Origin: Deltaproteobacteria bacterium
GTDB lineage: Bacteria; Desulfobacterota; Desulfuromonadia; Geobacterales; Pseudopelobacteraceae
Direction: 5' to 3'
Assembly (NCBI GenBank): GCA_021780495.1
Contig: JAJXYO010000016.1
Location: 1-64,000, forward strand
DNA length: 64,000 bases
The notes below the pieces were generated by a model. The model searched no databases and was not told the DNA's origin. It saw only the letters and a program-made list of their open reading frames with translations. The translations under genes and the position numbers were made by a program. Shown here piece after piece: positions 1-8,477 of this stretch. Within the stretch, counting starts at the first letter, position 1. The number at the start of each line of letters is the position of its first letter.

Positions 1-52
1 CTGGGACTTCTTTCACTACTCAACCAGTTTCACCACTTTCAACATTCAACGT

Positions 53-125
53 GAACCGCCGTGTACGGAACCGTACGCACGGTGGTGTGGGAGGACGGCG
101 GGAGTAATCCCGCCTCCTACCCGAT
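53..125 (+). mobile_element. 3' end of a group II intron (domains V and VI)
   Basis: Two RNA folds match the end of a bacterial group II intron. Domain V: 55-62 pairs with 79-86, a two-base bulge (77-78) follows, then 63-67 pairs with 72-76 around the GAAC tetraloop at 68-71. Domain VI: 97-103 pairs with 108-114, 92-95 with 115-118, and 89-91 with 120-122, leaving A119 unpaired as the expected branch-point adenosine. The intron would end at CCGAT, position 125, putting A119 seventh from the end, as is usual. The reverse transcriptase/maturase reading frame and the 5' part lie before the window. Bases 1-52 are probably intron sequence between that frame and domain V. The folds are seen directly; intron identity is inferred from them. 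Confidence 0.85.
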
Positions 126-174
126 GCCATAATCCTTATCTGGTAACGACCCTACGTATGAATATATAAAAAAT

Positions 175-192
175 GCCCGTTCTTTGACGGGC
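175..192 (+). terminator. GC hairpin, possible weak terminator
   Basis: A six-base stem (GCCCGT/ACGGGC) with a TCTTTG loop, preceded by a run of A and followed by TGTTTACT. It lies between the intron end and gcvH and could terminate transcription entering from the intron side or from the gene originally upstream. The T run is poor, so the role is uncertain. Confidence 0.4.
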
Positions 193-266
193 TGTTTACT
201 TTGCAGCTGAAATCCAGTAAAGTGTCCCATTCAATTTTGAAATCACTCGGGGAGGTATACGACATC

Positions 267-641
267 ATGGCAGACATCTTTTACACAAAGGAACACGAGT
301 GGGTCAAGGTCACGGAAGGGATCGGCGCTGTCGGCATCAGTGAGCATGCGGCCCATGAACTCGGTGACGTCACCTTCGTGGAACTTCCCAAGATGGGTAC
401 GGTTGTCAAGCAGTTCGGGATTCTGGCTTCGATCGAGTCGGTCAAGGCTGCCAGCGACATCTATGCACCGCTTTCCGGCAAGGTGGTCAAGGTCAACGAG
501 GCGCTCGATACCGCCCCCGAGATCGTCAACGAAAGTGCCGAGGATGCCGGTTGGATGGCCTGGATCGAGATCGCGGACGCCTCTGAGTTGAAAAACCTGA
601 TGACCAAACAACAGTACGACGCATTCCTGAAGACTCTGTAA
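267..641 (+). CDS. gcvH: Glycine cleavage system H protein
   Basis: The lipoyl carrier of the glycine cleavage system. It shuttles the aminomethyl group from the P protein to the T protein and the reduced lipoyl group to the L protein, in the cytoplasm. The product is 124 residues, the usual H-protein length. The lipoyl lysine is K60 in the ESVKAAS motif, and the N-terminus (MADIFYTKEHEW) is typical. The ATG at 267 is chosen because GGGGAGG at 250-256 precedes it; an in-frame TTG at 201 would add 22 residues foreign to the family. gcvPA and gcvPB follow in the same direction. The usual partner gcvT is not in the window and may lie beyond the intron. Confidence 0.97.
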   Translation: MADIFYTKEHEWVKVTEGIGAVGISEHAAHELGDVTFVELPKMGTVVKQFGILASIESVKAASDIYAPLSGKVVKVNEALDTAPEIVNESAEDAGWMAWIEIADASELKNLMTKQQYDAFLKTL

Positions 642-748
642 ATATTCGTCAGGTGCAGGACCTTGTGGCCGCACCTGACCTGTTTGACACGCATGACCGG
701 ACCGGCCAAGACCGGCCTCAATCACAGACATGATCAAGGGTACCTACC

Positions 749-2095
749 ATGAATGACAGCCATTACTGTCCCCATACGCCGGAAGAGATCAGCGAAATGC
801 TCTCCGTTATCGGCGTGGCCAGCGTCGAGGAACTTTTTGCTCCGATCCCGGCCGCGCTGCGCGCCAAAACCTTCAACCTTCCGCCCGGCCAGTCCGAATT
901 CGAGACCTTCGCCCGCATGCAGGCTATTGCCGGCGACAATGTGCAAGGTTTGACCAACTTTATCGGTGGAGGTTTTTACGACCACCTGATCCCGTCCGTT
1001 ATCGATCACCTCTCCGGCCGCGCCGAGTTCTACACCGCCTACACCCCCTATCAGCCCGAGTGCTCCCAGGGGACCTTGCAGGCCCTGTTCGAGTATCAGA
1101 CCGCCATCTGCCGTCTGACCGGCCTGGATGTCTCCAACGCCTCGCTCTACGATGGGGCTACGGCCTGCGCCGAGGCGGCCATGATGGCCCTGCGCGTCAC
1201 CGGCCGTAACAGGATAATCGTCGATGGTTGCCTCAACCCCTTTTCGCGCCAGGTACTCAAGACGTACCTCTATAATCTGGATGTGGAGGTCATCGAGATT
1301 GCGCCGTTGGACGGGATGCTGAATCGGGCCGAGTTGAGCCGCGTACTGGACAGCAGCATAGCGGCGCTACTGGTGCAGAACCCCAACTTCTTCGGCTGTA
1401 TCGACGATTTCACCGCCCTGGCCGATCAGATCCATGCTGCCGGCGCGCTGGTGGTCGCATCGGTCTATCCGATCTCACTGGGAATTCTCAAATCACCGGG
1501 CGAGATGGGGGTGGACATTGCCGTGGGTGACGGACAGAGCCTGGGCAACCCGCTCTGTTTCGGCGGCCCGTCGTTCGGTTTCATCTCTGCCAGGAAGGCC
1601 TACATCCGCAACATGCCGGGGCGCATCGTCGGCGAAACGGTTGATAAGAGCGGCAAGCGCGGTTATGTCCTGACCCTGCAGGCCCGCGAACAACATATCA
1701 AACGCCAGAAGGCTACCTCCAACATCTGCAGCAATCAGGGCTTGTGCGCGTTGCGGGGACTGATCTTCCTGTCATCGGTCGGAAAACAGGGACTGGCCGA
1801 TCTGGCCTGTCTCAACCGGGACAAGGCGGAGTATGCCAAGGCGCGTCTGGCCGCGATACCGGGCGTAACGGTGTTGCAATCGGCGCCGACCTTTAACGAA
1901 TTTACCCTGTTCCTGTCCAAGCCTGCGGATGCCGTTGTTGCGGGCCTGCTCAAGGAAGGCATTGCGGCCGGTGTCCCCTTGGGAAGCTACTACGCTGGCT
2001 CGGAACAGGCCCTGATTGTGACGGTCACTGAAAAACGGAGCAAGAAGGAGATCGACCACTTTGCCAAACTGCTGGAGGCGGCGCTATGCAACTGA
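749..2095 (+). CDS. gcvPA: Glycine dehydrogenase (decarboxylating) subunit 1
   Basis: The N-terminal half of the P protein, made as a separate 448-residue subunit. With GcvPB it decarboxylates glycine using pyridoxal phosphate and loads the aminomethyl group onto GcvH. The family's GGGFYDH, YTPYQPE and GRIVGET stretches are present. AAGGG at 736-740 precedes the ATG by eight bases. The gene overlaps gcvPB by ten bases, which favours translational coupling. A split P protein is normal in many bacteria and is not a broken gene. The gap to gcvH is about 107 bases with no clear terminator. Confidence 0.97.
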   Translation: MNDSHYCPHTPEEISEMLSVIGVASVEELFAPIPAALRAKTFNLPPGQSEFETFARMQAIAGDNVQGLTNFIGGGFYDHLIPSVIDHLSGRAEFYTAYTPYQPECSQGTLQALFEYQTAICRLTGLDVSNASLYDGATACAEAAMMALRVTGRNRIIVDGCLNPFSRQVLKTYLYNLDVEVIEIAPLDGMLNRAELSRVLDSSIAALLVQNPNFFGCIDDFTALADQIHAAGALVVASVYPISLGILKSPGEMGVDIAVGDGQSLGNPLCFGGPSFGFISARKAYIRNMPGRIVGETVDKSGKRGYVLTLQAREQHIKRQKATSNICSNQGLCALRGLIFLSSVGKQGLADLACLNRDKAEYAKARLAAIPGVTVLQSAPTFNEFTLFLSKPADAVVAGLLKEGIAAGVPLGSYYAGSEQALIVTVTEKRSKKEIDHFAKLLEAALCN

Positions 2096-3534
2096 TCTAT
2101 GAAAAATCTGTTCCCGGCCGTCGCGGAGTAAAACTGCCGGCTTCCGATGTGCCCGTTGCTGCGGCGCTTCCCGCAGCTCTGCTGCGCACCGAAGCGGCCG
2201 GTCTGGCCGAGGTGTCCGAGCTTGATCTGGTGCGCCACTTCACCAACCTGTCGCGCCGCAATTTTTCGGTGGATACCAACTTCTATCCGCTCGGTTCCTG
2301 TACCATGAAGTACAACGCCAAGGTCCTGGAGAACGCCGCCGTCCTGTTTGCGCCGTTTCACCCCATGACTGCGCTGCTGCCGGGTGGTGTGGAGGCCTGC
2401 CAGGGCAGCCTGGGCATGCTGTACGATCTGGGGCAGATGCTGGCCGACATCACCGGCATGGATGAAGTCACCACCCAGCCGCTGGCCGGTGCCCATGGCG
2501 AGATGACCGGGATTCTGCTGGTTTCCGCCTACCATGCCGCCAGGGGCAATAAAGCCAAGAAGAAGTACGTGGTGGTCCCTGATTCGTCGCACGGCACCAA
2601 TCCCGCCTCGGCAGCCATTGCCGGGTACGAGATCATTACCGTTCCGACCGCCCCCTACGGCGATATGGATCTGGAGCTGTTCAAAAAGGCCATGACCGAT
2701 GAGGTCGCGGCGGTCATGATAACCTGCCCCAATACGCTGGGGCTGTTCAACCCGCACATCAAGGAGATCAGCGACATCGCCCATTCCCACGATGCCCTGA
2801 TGTACTATGACGGCGCCAATCTGAATGCCATCATGGGCAAGGTCAAGCCGGGCGATGTGGGCTTTGACGTGGTGCATGTCAACCTGCACAAGACCTTCGG
2901 CACGCCCCACGGCGGCGGCGGCCCCGGTTCCGGCCCGGTCGGCGTCAAGAAGGCCCTGATCCCGTTTCTGCCGCAACCGCGCATCGTCATGGATGACGAC
3001 GGCCAGTTCCTCTTTGATGCGCCTCGTACGGCCTCCATCGGCCGTACGGCCAATTTCTACGGCAACTTCGGGGTCATGGTCAAGGCCTACGCCTATATCA
3101 TCATGCTGGGGCGCGTCGGGTTGATCCGGGTGTCCGAGCAGGCGGTGCTGAATGCCAACTACATCAAGGAACGGCTGAAGCCCTATTACGATCTGCCCTA
3201 CGATATGACCTGCATGCACGAATGCGTCTTCTCGGCCTCCAAGCAGCTGGCCCATGGTGTCCATGCCATCGATATATCCAAATTCCTGATCGATCGCGGC
3301 TACCACCCCCCCACGGTGTACTTCCCGATGATCGTCAAGGAAGCCATCATGATCGAGCCGACCGAAACGGAGAGCAAGGCCACCATGGATGCCTTTATCG
3401 AGGTGATGATCGAGGCGGCCCGCACCGCCGAGACCAATCCCCAGGCGCTGCACGATGCACCCTTGACCATGCCGATCTCCCGCCTGGATGAAACCAAGGC
3501 CGCCCGTGAACAGAATGTGTGCTGTCAGTGGTAA
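2086..3534 (+). CDS. gcvPB: Glycine dehydrogenase (decarboxylating) subunit 2
   Basis: The C-terminal half of the P protein (482 residues), which carries the pyridoxal phosphate site. The cofactor lysine is K269 in [14 protein letters not shown], followed by the glycine-rich loop typical of the family. GGAGG at 2074-2078, inside the end of gcvPA, lies seven bases before the ATG at 2086. It forms the glycine decarboxylase with GcvPA and closes the gcv operon, which ends at a strong terminator about 30 bases downstream. Confidence 0.97.
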   Translation: MQLIYEKSVPGRRGVKLPASDVPVAAALPAALLRTEAAGLAEVSELDLVRHFTNLSRRNFSVDTNFYPLGSCTMKYNAKVLENAAVLFAPFHPMTALLPGGVEACQGSLGMLYDLGQMLADITGMDEVTTQPLAGAHGEMTGILLVSAYHAARGNKAKKKYVVVPDSSHGTNPASAAIAGYEIITVPTAPYGDMDLELFKKAMTDEVAAVMITCPNTLGLFNPHIKEISDIAHSHDALMYYDGANLNAIMGKVKPGDVGFDVVHVNLHKTFGTPHGGGGPGSGPVGVKKALIPFLPQPRIVMDDDGQFLFDAPRTASIGRTANFYGNFGVMVKAYAYIIMLGRVGLIRVSEQAVLNANYIKERLKPYYDLPYDMTCMHECVFSASKQLAHGVHAIDISKFLIDRGYHPPTVYFPMIVKEAIMIEPTETESKATMDAFIEVMIEAARTAETNPQALHDAPLTMPISRLDETKAAREQNVCCQW

Positions 3535-3563
3535 CGGGTATATGAAGTAAGCGCAGACTCATG

Positions 3564-3605
3564 GCGCCTCGTCGATGGTCAAGGACATCGAGGGGGCGCT
3601 TTTTC
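3564..3605 (+). terminator. Rho-independent terminator after gcvPB
   Basis: A long GC-rich stem (3564-3577 with 3586-3599, slightly imperfect) is followed by TTTTT at 3600-3604. It ends the gcv operon just before dgt. Confidence 0.8.
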
Positions 3606-3647
3606 GTTTCACGCGTCCTGTATTTCGCTTGGTTGAGGAATCCCACT

Positions 3648-4790
3648 ATGACCGAATCCACTGAACGTTCTGACCTGGCCGGTTATGCCTGCAGCAGTGC
3701 CGCATCCCGCGGCCGGAAATATCCCGAGGAGTTTCGTGATCAGCGTCCCGCCTTTGAGCGCGACCGGGACCGGATTATCCATTGCGCTGCCTTTCGGCGC
3801 CTGGAATACAAGACCCAGGTCTTTGTCAACCACGAAGGCGATTATTACCGCACTCGGCTGACCCATTCGCTGGAGGTGGCCCAGATCGGCCGCGCCATTG
3901 CCCGCAAACTGCGTCTGAATGAGGAACTGACCGAAGCCCTGGCCCTGGCACACGACCTGGGGCATACCCCCTTCGGGCATACCGGAGAGGAGGTCCTGAA
4001 CCGGTTGATGAAAGGGAAGGGCGGTTTTGAGCACAACCTGCAGTCGTTCCGGGTTGTGGACGAGCTTGAAGAACGTTATCCGGGTTTTAACGGACTCAAC
4101 CTGACTTGGGAACTGCGGGAAGGGATCATCAAACATGCCAGTCCCTACGATGCTCCCACAGAGGCTATGAGCGGCTTCCTGCCGGGAGTGGTGCCTTCTG
4201 TCGAGGGACAGATCATCAACTATGCCGACGAAATTGCCTACAACAACCACGACATCGACGATGGCCTGAAATCCGGGTATATTTCACTGGACATGCTGGA
4301 ACGCATCACGCTCTGGCAGCGGGTCAGCGCTGGTGTGCGCGAGAAATACCCCGCCATCGACGATAAACGTCTCGTCTACCAAACGATCAGCGCCTTGATC
4401 GGTCTTCTGATCGGCGATATCTGCAGTACCATTGGCGCCAACCTGGGACAGCTGTCAATTACTACCCTGGACGACTTGCGCCGCGTCAACCGGCCGGTTG
4501 CCCACTTCAGTGACGATATAACCGTTCTGAACATGGAGCTGAAGCGCTTCCTGTTCGATAATCTCTACCGCCACTACAAGGTCGACAAGATGCGGGTCAA
4601 GGCCGAGATCTTCATCACCCGCCTGTTCGAAACCTACCTGCGCTATCCCAACCTGTTGCCTCCCAAATACCGTTCGCGTATTGAACGCTTCGGCCTGGAG
4701 CGAACGGTGTGCGATTACATCGCCGGGATGACCGACCGATTTGCGCTGGATGAGTATAAACGCTTGTTCGAGCCGTATGAACGGGTGTAG
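3648..4790 (+). CDS. dgt: dGTPase-like HD-domain triphosphohydrolase
   Basis: A predicted deoxyguanosinetriphosphate triphosphohydrolase, which cuts dNTPs to deoxynucleosides and triphosphate and so helps control dNTP pools. The 380-residue product has the ordered HD-superfamily metal ligands: H in RLTHSLEV, HD in ALAHDLGHTPFGH, and a later D in NYADEIAYNNHD. The N-terminal FRDQRPAFERDRDRIIHCAAFRRLEYKTQV stretch is characteristic of the dGTPase family. The ATG at 3648 is preceded by GAGGA at 3635-3639; a longer frame from 3561 would start inside the gcv terminator. Substrate preference among dNTPs cannot be read from sequence. Confidence 0.93.
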   Translation: MTESTERSDLAGYACSSAASRGRKYPEEFRDQRPAFERDRDRIIHCAAFRRLEYKTQVFVNHEGDYYRTRLTHSLEVAQIGRAIARKLRLNEELTEALALAHDLGHTPFGHTGEEVLNRLMKGKGGFEHNLQSFRVVDELEERYPGFNGLNLTWELREGIIKHASPYDAPTEAMSGFLPGVVPSVEGQIINYADEIAYNNHDIDDGLKSGYISLDMLERITLWQRVSAGVREKYPAIDDKRLVYQTISALIGLLIGDICSTIGANLGQLSITTLDDLRRVNRPVAHFSDDITVLNMELKRFLFDNLYRHYKVDKMRVKAEIFITRLFETYLRYPNLLPPKYRSRIERFGLERTVCDYIAGMTDRFALDEYKRLFEPYERV

Positions 4791-4832
4791 GCTCAAAAGA
4801 TGGACTCTTACGTGAGCGTAGTGGAGGCGACA

Positions 4833-5420
4833 ATGCCGGTAAAAAAAATCAACGTCATTATCTGGCTGGTCAAGGCCGCCGAGCTTGATGTGATCCAAAA
4901 ATGCTGTATGAAAAAGCTGATCGGGCTGCATTTCGATCTTATCTACACACTTCCGTATGCCATGTGCTTGAATACGGTCTCGGAGATCTTCAAAACCCTG
5001 GAGATAGAAGACGATCAGAATATCATCGCTACCAGCCGGTTCAGCTGTATCAATCTGATTGCGCCGGGCGAGATGGCGCTGCTGCAACAACGGGTGACCA
5101 ACTTTGTCAAGGATACGCCGGTGAATGTCGATGTCTGGAAGGACGTGGCCGGAGCGTATTGCGATATGGCGGTCGAGAAAGCACGGGCCAGTATTATCAA
5201 GACCTTCGTAGAACTGGCAAAAAAACCGAACAGTGCCTTCACCCTGCTGGTTGTGACCAATGACCGGCTGCCCTTGTTGGAGCTCCTGTCACTGCCACTT
5301 GACGTAGCGCTCAGGATTCCTGCCGAAGGGGAAGTCGTTGAGATGCGTTTTGAGGGATTGGTTGAAGGAAAGGATGTGCGCGCCAAGATGGTGTATGCTG
5401 CGCATGGTACGCTGGCGTAG
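4833..5420 (+). CDS. Conserved-looking protein of unknown function
   Basis: A 195-residue protein that I do not recognise. It has no signal peptide, membrane helix or familiar catalytic motif. It contains two cysteines in VIQKCCMKK and further single ones, and alternates hydrophobic strands (INVIIWLV, FTLLVVTND) with helices, suggesting a soluble alpha/beta fold. The ATG at 4833 is preferred because GGAGG at 4823-4827 precedes it; an ATG at 4800 lacks a ribosome site. It lies between two nucleotide-hydrolysing HD proteins (dgt and the yfbR-like gene), with short gaps and no terminator, so it may be co-transcribed with them. No function is assigned. Confidence 0.75.
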   Translation: MPVKKINVIIWLVKAAELDVIQKCCMKKLIGLHFDLIYTLPYAMCLNTVSEIFKTLEIEDDQNIIATSRFSCINLIAPGEMALLQQRVTNFVKDTPVNVDVWKDVAGAYCDMAVEKARASIIKTFVELAKKPNSAFTLLVVTNDRLPLLELLSLPLDVALRIPAEGEVVEMRFEGLVEGKDVRAKMVYAAHGTLA

Positions 5421-5443
5421 TAAACAAGGATGTACGAGGGCCC

Positions 5444-6052
5444 ATGAACGAAACATCACCACCGACCGAACAATACGACTTTTTCGCCTTTCTTTCGAGG
5501 ATGCGCTACATCAGCCGCTGGGGACTGATGCGTAACACCGTGCCTGAAAACATCCAGGAGCACAGCCTGGACGTGGCCGTGATCTCCCACGCCCTGGCTA
5601 CCATCCGCAATACGTACTTCAATGGCCAGGTGGATGCCGGTCAAGCGGCTCTCCTGGGTATCTTTCACGACGCCAGCGAGATCTTCACCGGTGACATGCC
5701 GACACCGGTCAAACATTTCAATCCCAATTTCAAACGCTCCTTTCATCAGCTGGAGGACAGGGCTCGTCGCAAACTGCTGGACATGCTGCCGCCGGAGATG
5801 GCGCAGGAATACGAGCGGCTCTTTTTCTTCGACGATCAGCAGGAGTATGTCGTACTGGTCAAGGCGGCCGACAAGATCGCGGCGCTGGCCAAGTGCATCG
5901 AAGAGGAAAAATCCGGCAACCTGGAGTTCCGCCGGGCGCGGTCAGAACATGAGGAGCATCTTAATGCCAGTCCGTTACCCGAGGTGCGTTACTTTATGGA
6001 GAAGTTCCTGCCGGGGTACCGGCTTTCGCTGGATGAATTGAAGCTGGGGTAG
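5444..6052 (+). CDS. yfbR: YfbR-type 5'-deoxynucleotidase (HD domain)
   Basis: A predicted cytoplasmic metal-dependent 5'-nucleotidase acting on deoxyribonucleoside monophosphates. The 202-residue product matches the YfbR layout: RMRYISRWGLMRN near the N-terminus, ENIQEHSLDVA with the first histidine, FHDASEIFTGDMPTPVK with the HD pair, and VLVKAADKIAAL with the last aspartate. It probably finishes a small unit with dgt and the unknown gene before it, so two opposite-end nucleotide hydrolases sit together. The ribosome site is weak (GAGGG three bases before the ATG). A terminator follows. Confidence 0.9.
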   Translation: MNETSPPTEQYDFFAFLSRMRYISRWGLMRNTVPENIQEHSLDVAVISHALATIRNTYFNGQVDAGQAALLGIFHDASEIFTGDMPTPVKHFNPNFKRSFHQLEDRARRKLLDMLPPEMAQEYERLFFFDDQQEYVVLVKAADKIAALAKCIEEEKSGNLEFRRARSEHEEHLNASPLPEVRYFMEKFLPGYRLSLDELKLG

Positions 6053-6092
6053 GCAGTTGGTGTCATGTTGAGTTGATCTGACAGGGCCGGAC

Positions 6093-6121
6093 GGGGGGCG
6101 ATGTAGAATCGCCCCCTTTTT
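6093..6121 (+). terminator. Rho-independent terminator after the yfbR-like gene
   Basis: The stem GGGGGCGAT/ATCGCCCCC with a five-base loop runs directly into TTTTT at 6117-6121. It separates the plus-strand unit from the convergent minus-strand gene that ends at 6132. Confidence 0.85.
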
Positions 6122-6131
6122 ATGAAGAGAT

Positions 6132-7145
6132 TTATTTCAGATCGATCCGGAACTGCTCGATCTCGGCTTCGCTGATCGTGTTGATTACGTTTCTGCAGGA
6201 CTCCTCGCCGTTGACAACGACCCGCATCCGGCAGGCTACGCCTGCTTCCGCCCTGGTATAGCGCAACAGGATCCGCATAGCCAGATCCAGACAGGTTTCG
6301 TCCTGTTTGTCCATGACGACACCGGCCGGGGTGTTGCCATCCATCCAGAATATGGACGTCTCGCCAGGCTGTATGGCCGCTTCCAGCAGCTTGTTGTCCG
6401 ATTCGTCACGTCCGATGATGAGCTTGGTGCGTTCGCCGATACGGAAGTGGCGGCCAATCTTGAGCATCCTGAAATCTCGCAGGTTAAGTTCGTCGCAGTG
6501 ATCAAAGATATCCCGCACCTTCGGTACGAAGGACAGTTCTGTCAACAGGCAGCCTCCGGCCGGGCAGGGGTAGTTTTTGACATCGATTTCATCTGCCAGT
6601 TCAAACAGCTCTTTGCGGGAGCGCCCCTTGATGGCCAGCAGTTTGTCGCGATCGACCCAGCCTTCTTTTTCCGGAACCGTCGGCTCGAAGTGCTGTGCCG
6701 AGAGCGGGCGCAGCAGCAGTCCCTCCAAGCCGCTCTCCCGCTCAATCACCCGCAGGGAATCCCGGCGCTGGCTCATAGGTCGCTGGCCGAGTACCTCGCC
6801 GGTAATGACGAAATCGGCGCCGCATTCGGCCATGTACTCCTTGGCCTTGCGCAGCAAGTAGATGCGGCAGTCTACGCAGGGATTGACCCCCTTGCCGTAA
6901 CCGTGCTTGGGGTTGCGGACGATCTCAAGATAGTCGAGTCCTTTGTGGATGACCTTGATCGGGATGTTGAATTCCTGGGCAACGCGGACCGCTTCGGATT
7001 TACAGCCGGAGTTCTTGCCGGTACAGGTACAGAAGGGAGAGGTGAAGTTGAGTGCCTCGACGTCCAGACCCATGTCGAGCATCATTTTGACGGCCAGGGT
7101 GGAATCGAGTCCTCCTGAGAGGAGTGCGAGGGCTTTACGTTTCAT
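6132..7145 (-). CDS. PP-loop ATPase, probable tRNA thiolation enzyme
   Basis: A 337-residue protein starting with the PP-loop motif LSGGLDS (residues 9-15), which binds ATP and adenylates a substrate. Members with this fold include MnmA and ThiI, which make thiouridine in tRNA. Three cysteine groups stand out: CTC...SGC near residue 40, NPCVDCR near 90 and PCPAGGC near 195. They could hold an iron-sulfur cluster or carry sulfur. Unlike MnmA, the C-terminal third is a separate domain I cannot name. AGGAG lies eight bases before the ATG. It is transcribed away from its neighbours. The fold is firm; the substrate is inferred. Confidence 0.8.
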   Translation of the reverse strand: MKRKALALLSGGLDSTLAVKMMLDMGLDVEALNFTSPFCTCTGKNSGCKSEAVRVAQEFNIPIKVIHKGLDYLEIVRNPKHGYGKGVNPCVDCRIYLLRKAKEYMAECGADFVITGEVLGQRPMSQRRDSLRVIERESGLEGLLLRPLSAQHFEPTVPEKEGWVDRDKLLAIKGRSRKELFELADEIDVKNYPCPAGGCLLTELSFVPKVRDIFDHCDELNLRDFRMLKIGRHFRIGERTKLIIGRDESDNKLLEAAIQPGETSIFWMDGNTPAGVVMDKQDETCLDLAMRILLRYTRAEAGVACRMRVVVNGEESCRNVINTISEAEIEQFRIDLK

Positions 7146-7264
7146 TCAAAGAACTCCTGGGGCTCCATGGTATGGCCGATCTTGTCAGGAGAGGCGCCAT
7201 GCCACAGGACCGAATTTTCATACAGGCTAGCACAGGCGAGGAGGGAATGTAAAGGCTGGATGCC

Positions 7265-7708
7265 TCAGCCGACCAGTTGTGCCTCCAATTCCCTGATGCG
7301 CTCTTTCAGATCCTTTTCCCGCTGCCAGCGTGCGCTGACATCACGGATAACGGCCGCCACGCCGAGTATGGTATCGTCCTCGCCTGGTACCAACACCATG
7401 GCGAACTCGGTTGAGATACGGGTACCGTCCTTGCGCAGGGCTGGAGCAGTGAGCATCTCGGTGCTGTAGCGGCTGGTGCCATCCTTTATTACCCTGAAAT
7501 ATCCGTCCCAGTGGCGTCCGCGCAGGTTTTCGGGGATGATCAGATCCAGTGATCGTCCCATCACCTCTGCTGCGGTATAGCCAAACATCCGTTCGGCTCC
7601 GCGGTTCCAGAGGCGGATGAGCCCCTGACGATCGGTAAACATGATGGCGTCGCTGGAATCCTCAACAATTTTTTGGCAGAGTTGACGGTGTGTATGAGCT
7701 GAGTTCAC
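7265..7708 (-). CDS. PAS-domain protein
   Basis: A small cytoplasmic sensor of 147 residues, essentially one PAS domain (roughly residues 10-130) with a short charged C-terminal helix. It shows the familiar PAS/PAC series: SSDAIMFTD, IRLWNRGAERMFGY, VMGRSLDLIIPE and VAAVIRDVSARWQRE. There is no kinase, cyclase or DNA-binding domain, so it must act through a partner. The GTG at 7708 is chosen because AAGGAG lies just before it; an upstream ATG at 7780 would add a low-complexity tail. It is divergent from the receiver gene at 7938. The ligand or cofactor is unknown. Confidence 0.8.
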   Translation of the reverse strand: MNSAHTHRQLCQKIVEDSSDAIMFTDRQGLIRLWNRGAERMFGYTAAEVMGRSLDLIIPENLRGRHWDGYFRVIKDGTSRYSTEMLTAPALRKDGTRISTEFAMVLVPGEDDTILGVAAVIRDVSARWQREKDLKERIRELEAQLVG

Positions 7709-7937
7709 GGTTCTCTCCTTCTGTCCCGACTGTTGTTCAGTTGCTGTATCCACTGTTGGATTACGGTTCAACGTATACACCTGTCACGAATATTTCTTAT
7801 GACGCTGGTCAAAGAAATGTAAATAAACGGTGAGGCGCATGCCCTTTTGATGCTTTAAATTAACGCTCTGATATGATATATGCCATAAGCTCGAGGTTGT
7901 AGCCAGGTATATCAGATGAGGACACGGGGTTGCCACA

Positions 7938-8465
7938 GTGGTTGAAGCGGATAGTTCATTAAACGCGAGTGAACATTTTCAACCGGAATTTGCGGACGCG
8001 GCTGATGGTCTGATGCTGTGGAATTCTCCGGATGCCATGAAGCCCTGCCGGGTACCAGGTCAGGTGGCAGGGCCGCTTCGGGTGCTGCTGGCGGAAGACA
8101 GCCCGATCGACCAGATCAGTATTCGACGACTTCTGGAAAAACAGGGTATCGAGGTGTCCGTGGCCGGAGATGGCCGCCAGGCGTTGGATATGTATGAAAG
8201 CGGAGCGTTTGACCTGGTTCTGCTGGATATACTCATGCCGGAAAAGGATGGTTTTGAGGTTGCCGAGGACATCAGGGAACATGAAAAAACATCCGGTGGT
8301 CATATTCCGATCATTGCGCTCACGGCCTATTCGCTGATGGCCGTCAATGAAAAATGTAGAAGCGCCGGTATGAACGGGTACCTTTCCAAGCCGGTTGCCA
8401 ACAGTGCCCTGCGCAGGCTGTGCTCTATGCTGCTGCCTGAACCACCTGCGCTTTTAAAGGATTAA
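7938..8465 (+). CDS. Single-domain response regulator
   Basis: A 175-residue protein with a tail of about 45 residues and one receiver domain (roughly 47-165). The expected pieces are present: the acidic pair in LLAEDSP, the phospho-acceptor D97 in LVLLDILMPEKDG, the T in ALTAYS and the K in YLSKPV. There is no output domain. It starts at GTG 7938, with GGGG about eight bases before it. It lies 12 bases before the EAL-HDOD gene, so the two are probably one unit, and is divergent from the PAS gene. No cognate kinase gene adjoins. An AT-rich region with a TATGAT hexamer at 7872-7877 precedes the gene and may be its promoter. Confidence 0.88.
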   Translation: MVEADSSLNASEHFQPEFADAADGLMLWNSPDAMKPCRVPGQVAGPLRVLLAEDSPIDQISIRRLLEKQGIEVSVAGDGRQALDMYESGAFDLVLLDILMPEKDGFEVAEDIREHEKTSGGHIPIIALTAYSLMAVNEKCRSAGMNGYLSKPVANSALRRLCSMLLPEPPALLKD

Positions 8466-8477
8466 GGACAATCCGGT

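Noticed and set aside
193-266. Glycine riboswitch before gcvH
   Set aside because: The 74 bases before gcvH are too short and lack the tandem glycine aptamer motifs. Any riboswitch would have to lie before the intron.
1990-3453. Long minus-strand open frame (487 codons) opposite gcvPB
   Set aside because: It mirrors the codon pattern of a well-identified GC-rich gene, has no recognisable protein features and is rich in H, G and D as expected for an antisense shadow.
749-3534. gcvPA/gcvPB as a frameshifted single gcvP
   Set aside because: The split two-subunit form is common, both halves have full family ends, and gcvPB has its own ribosome site.
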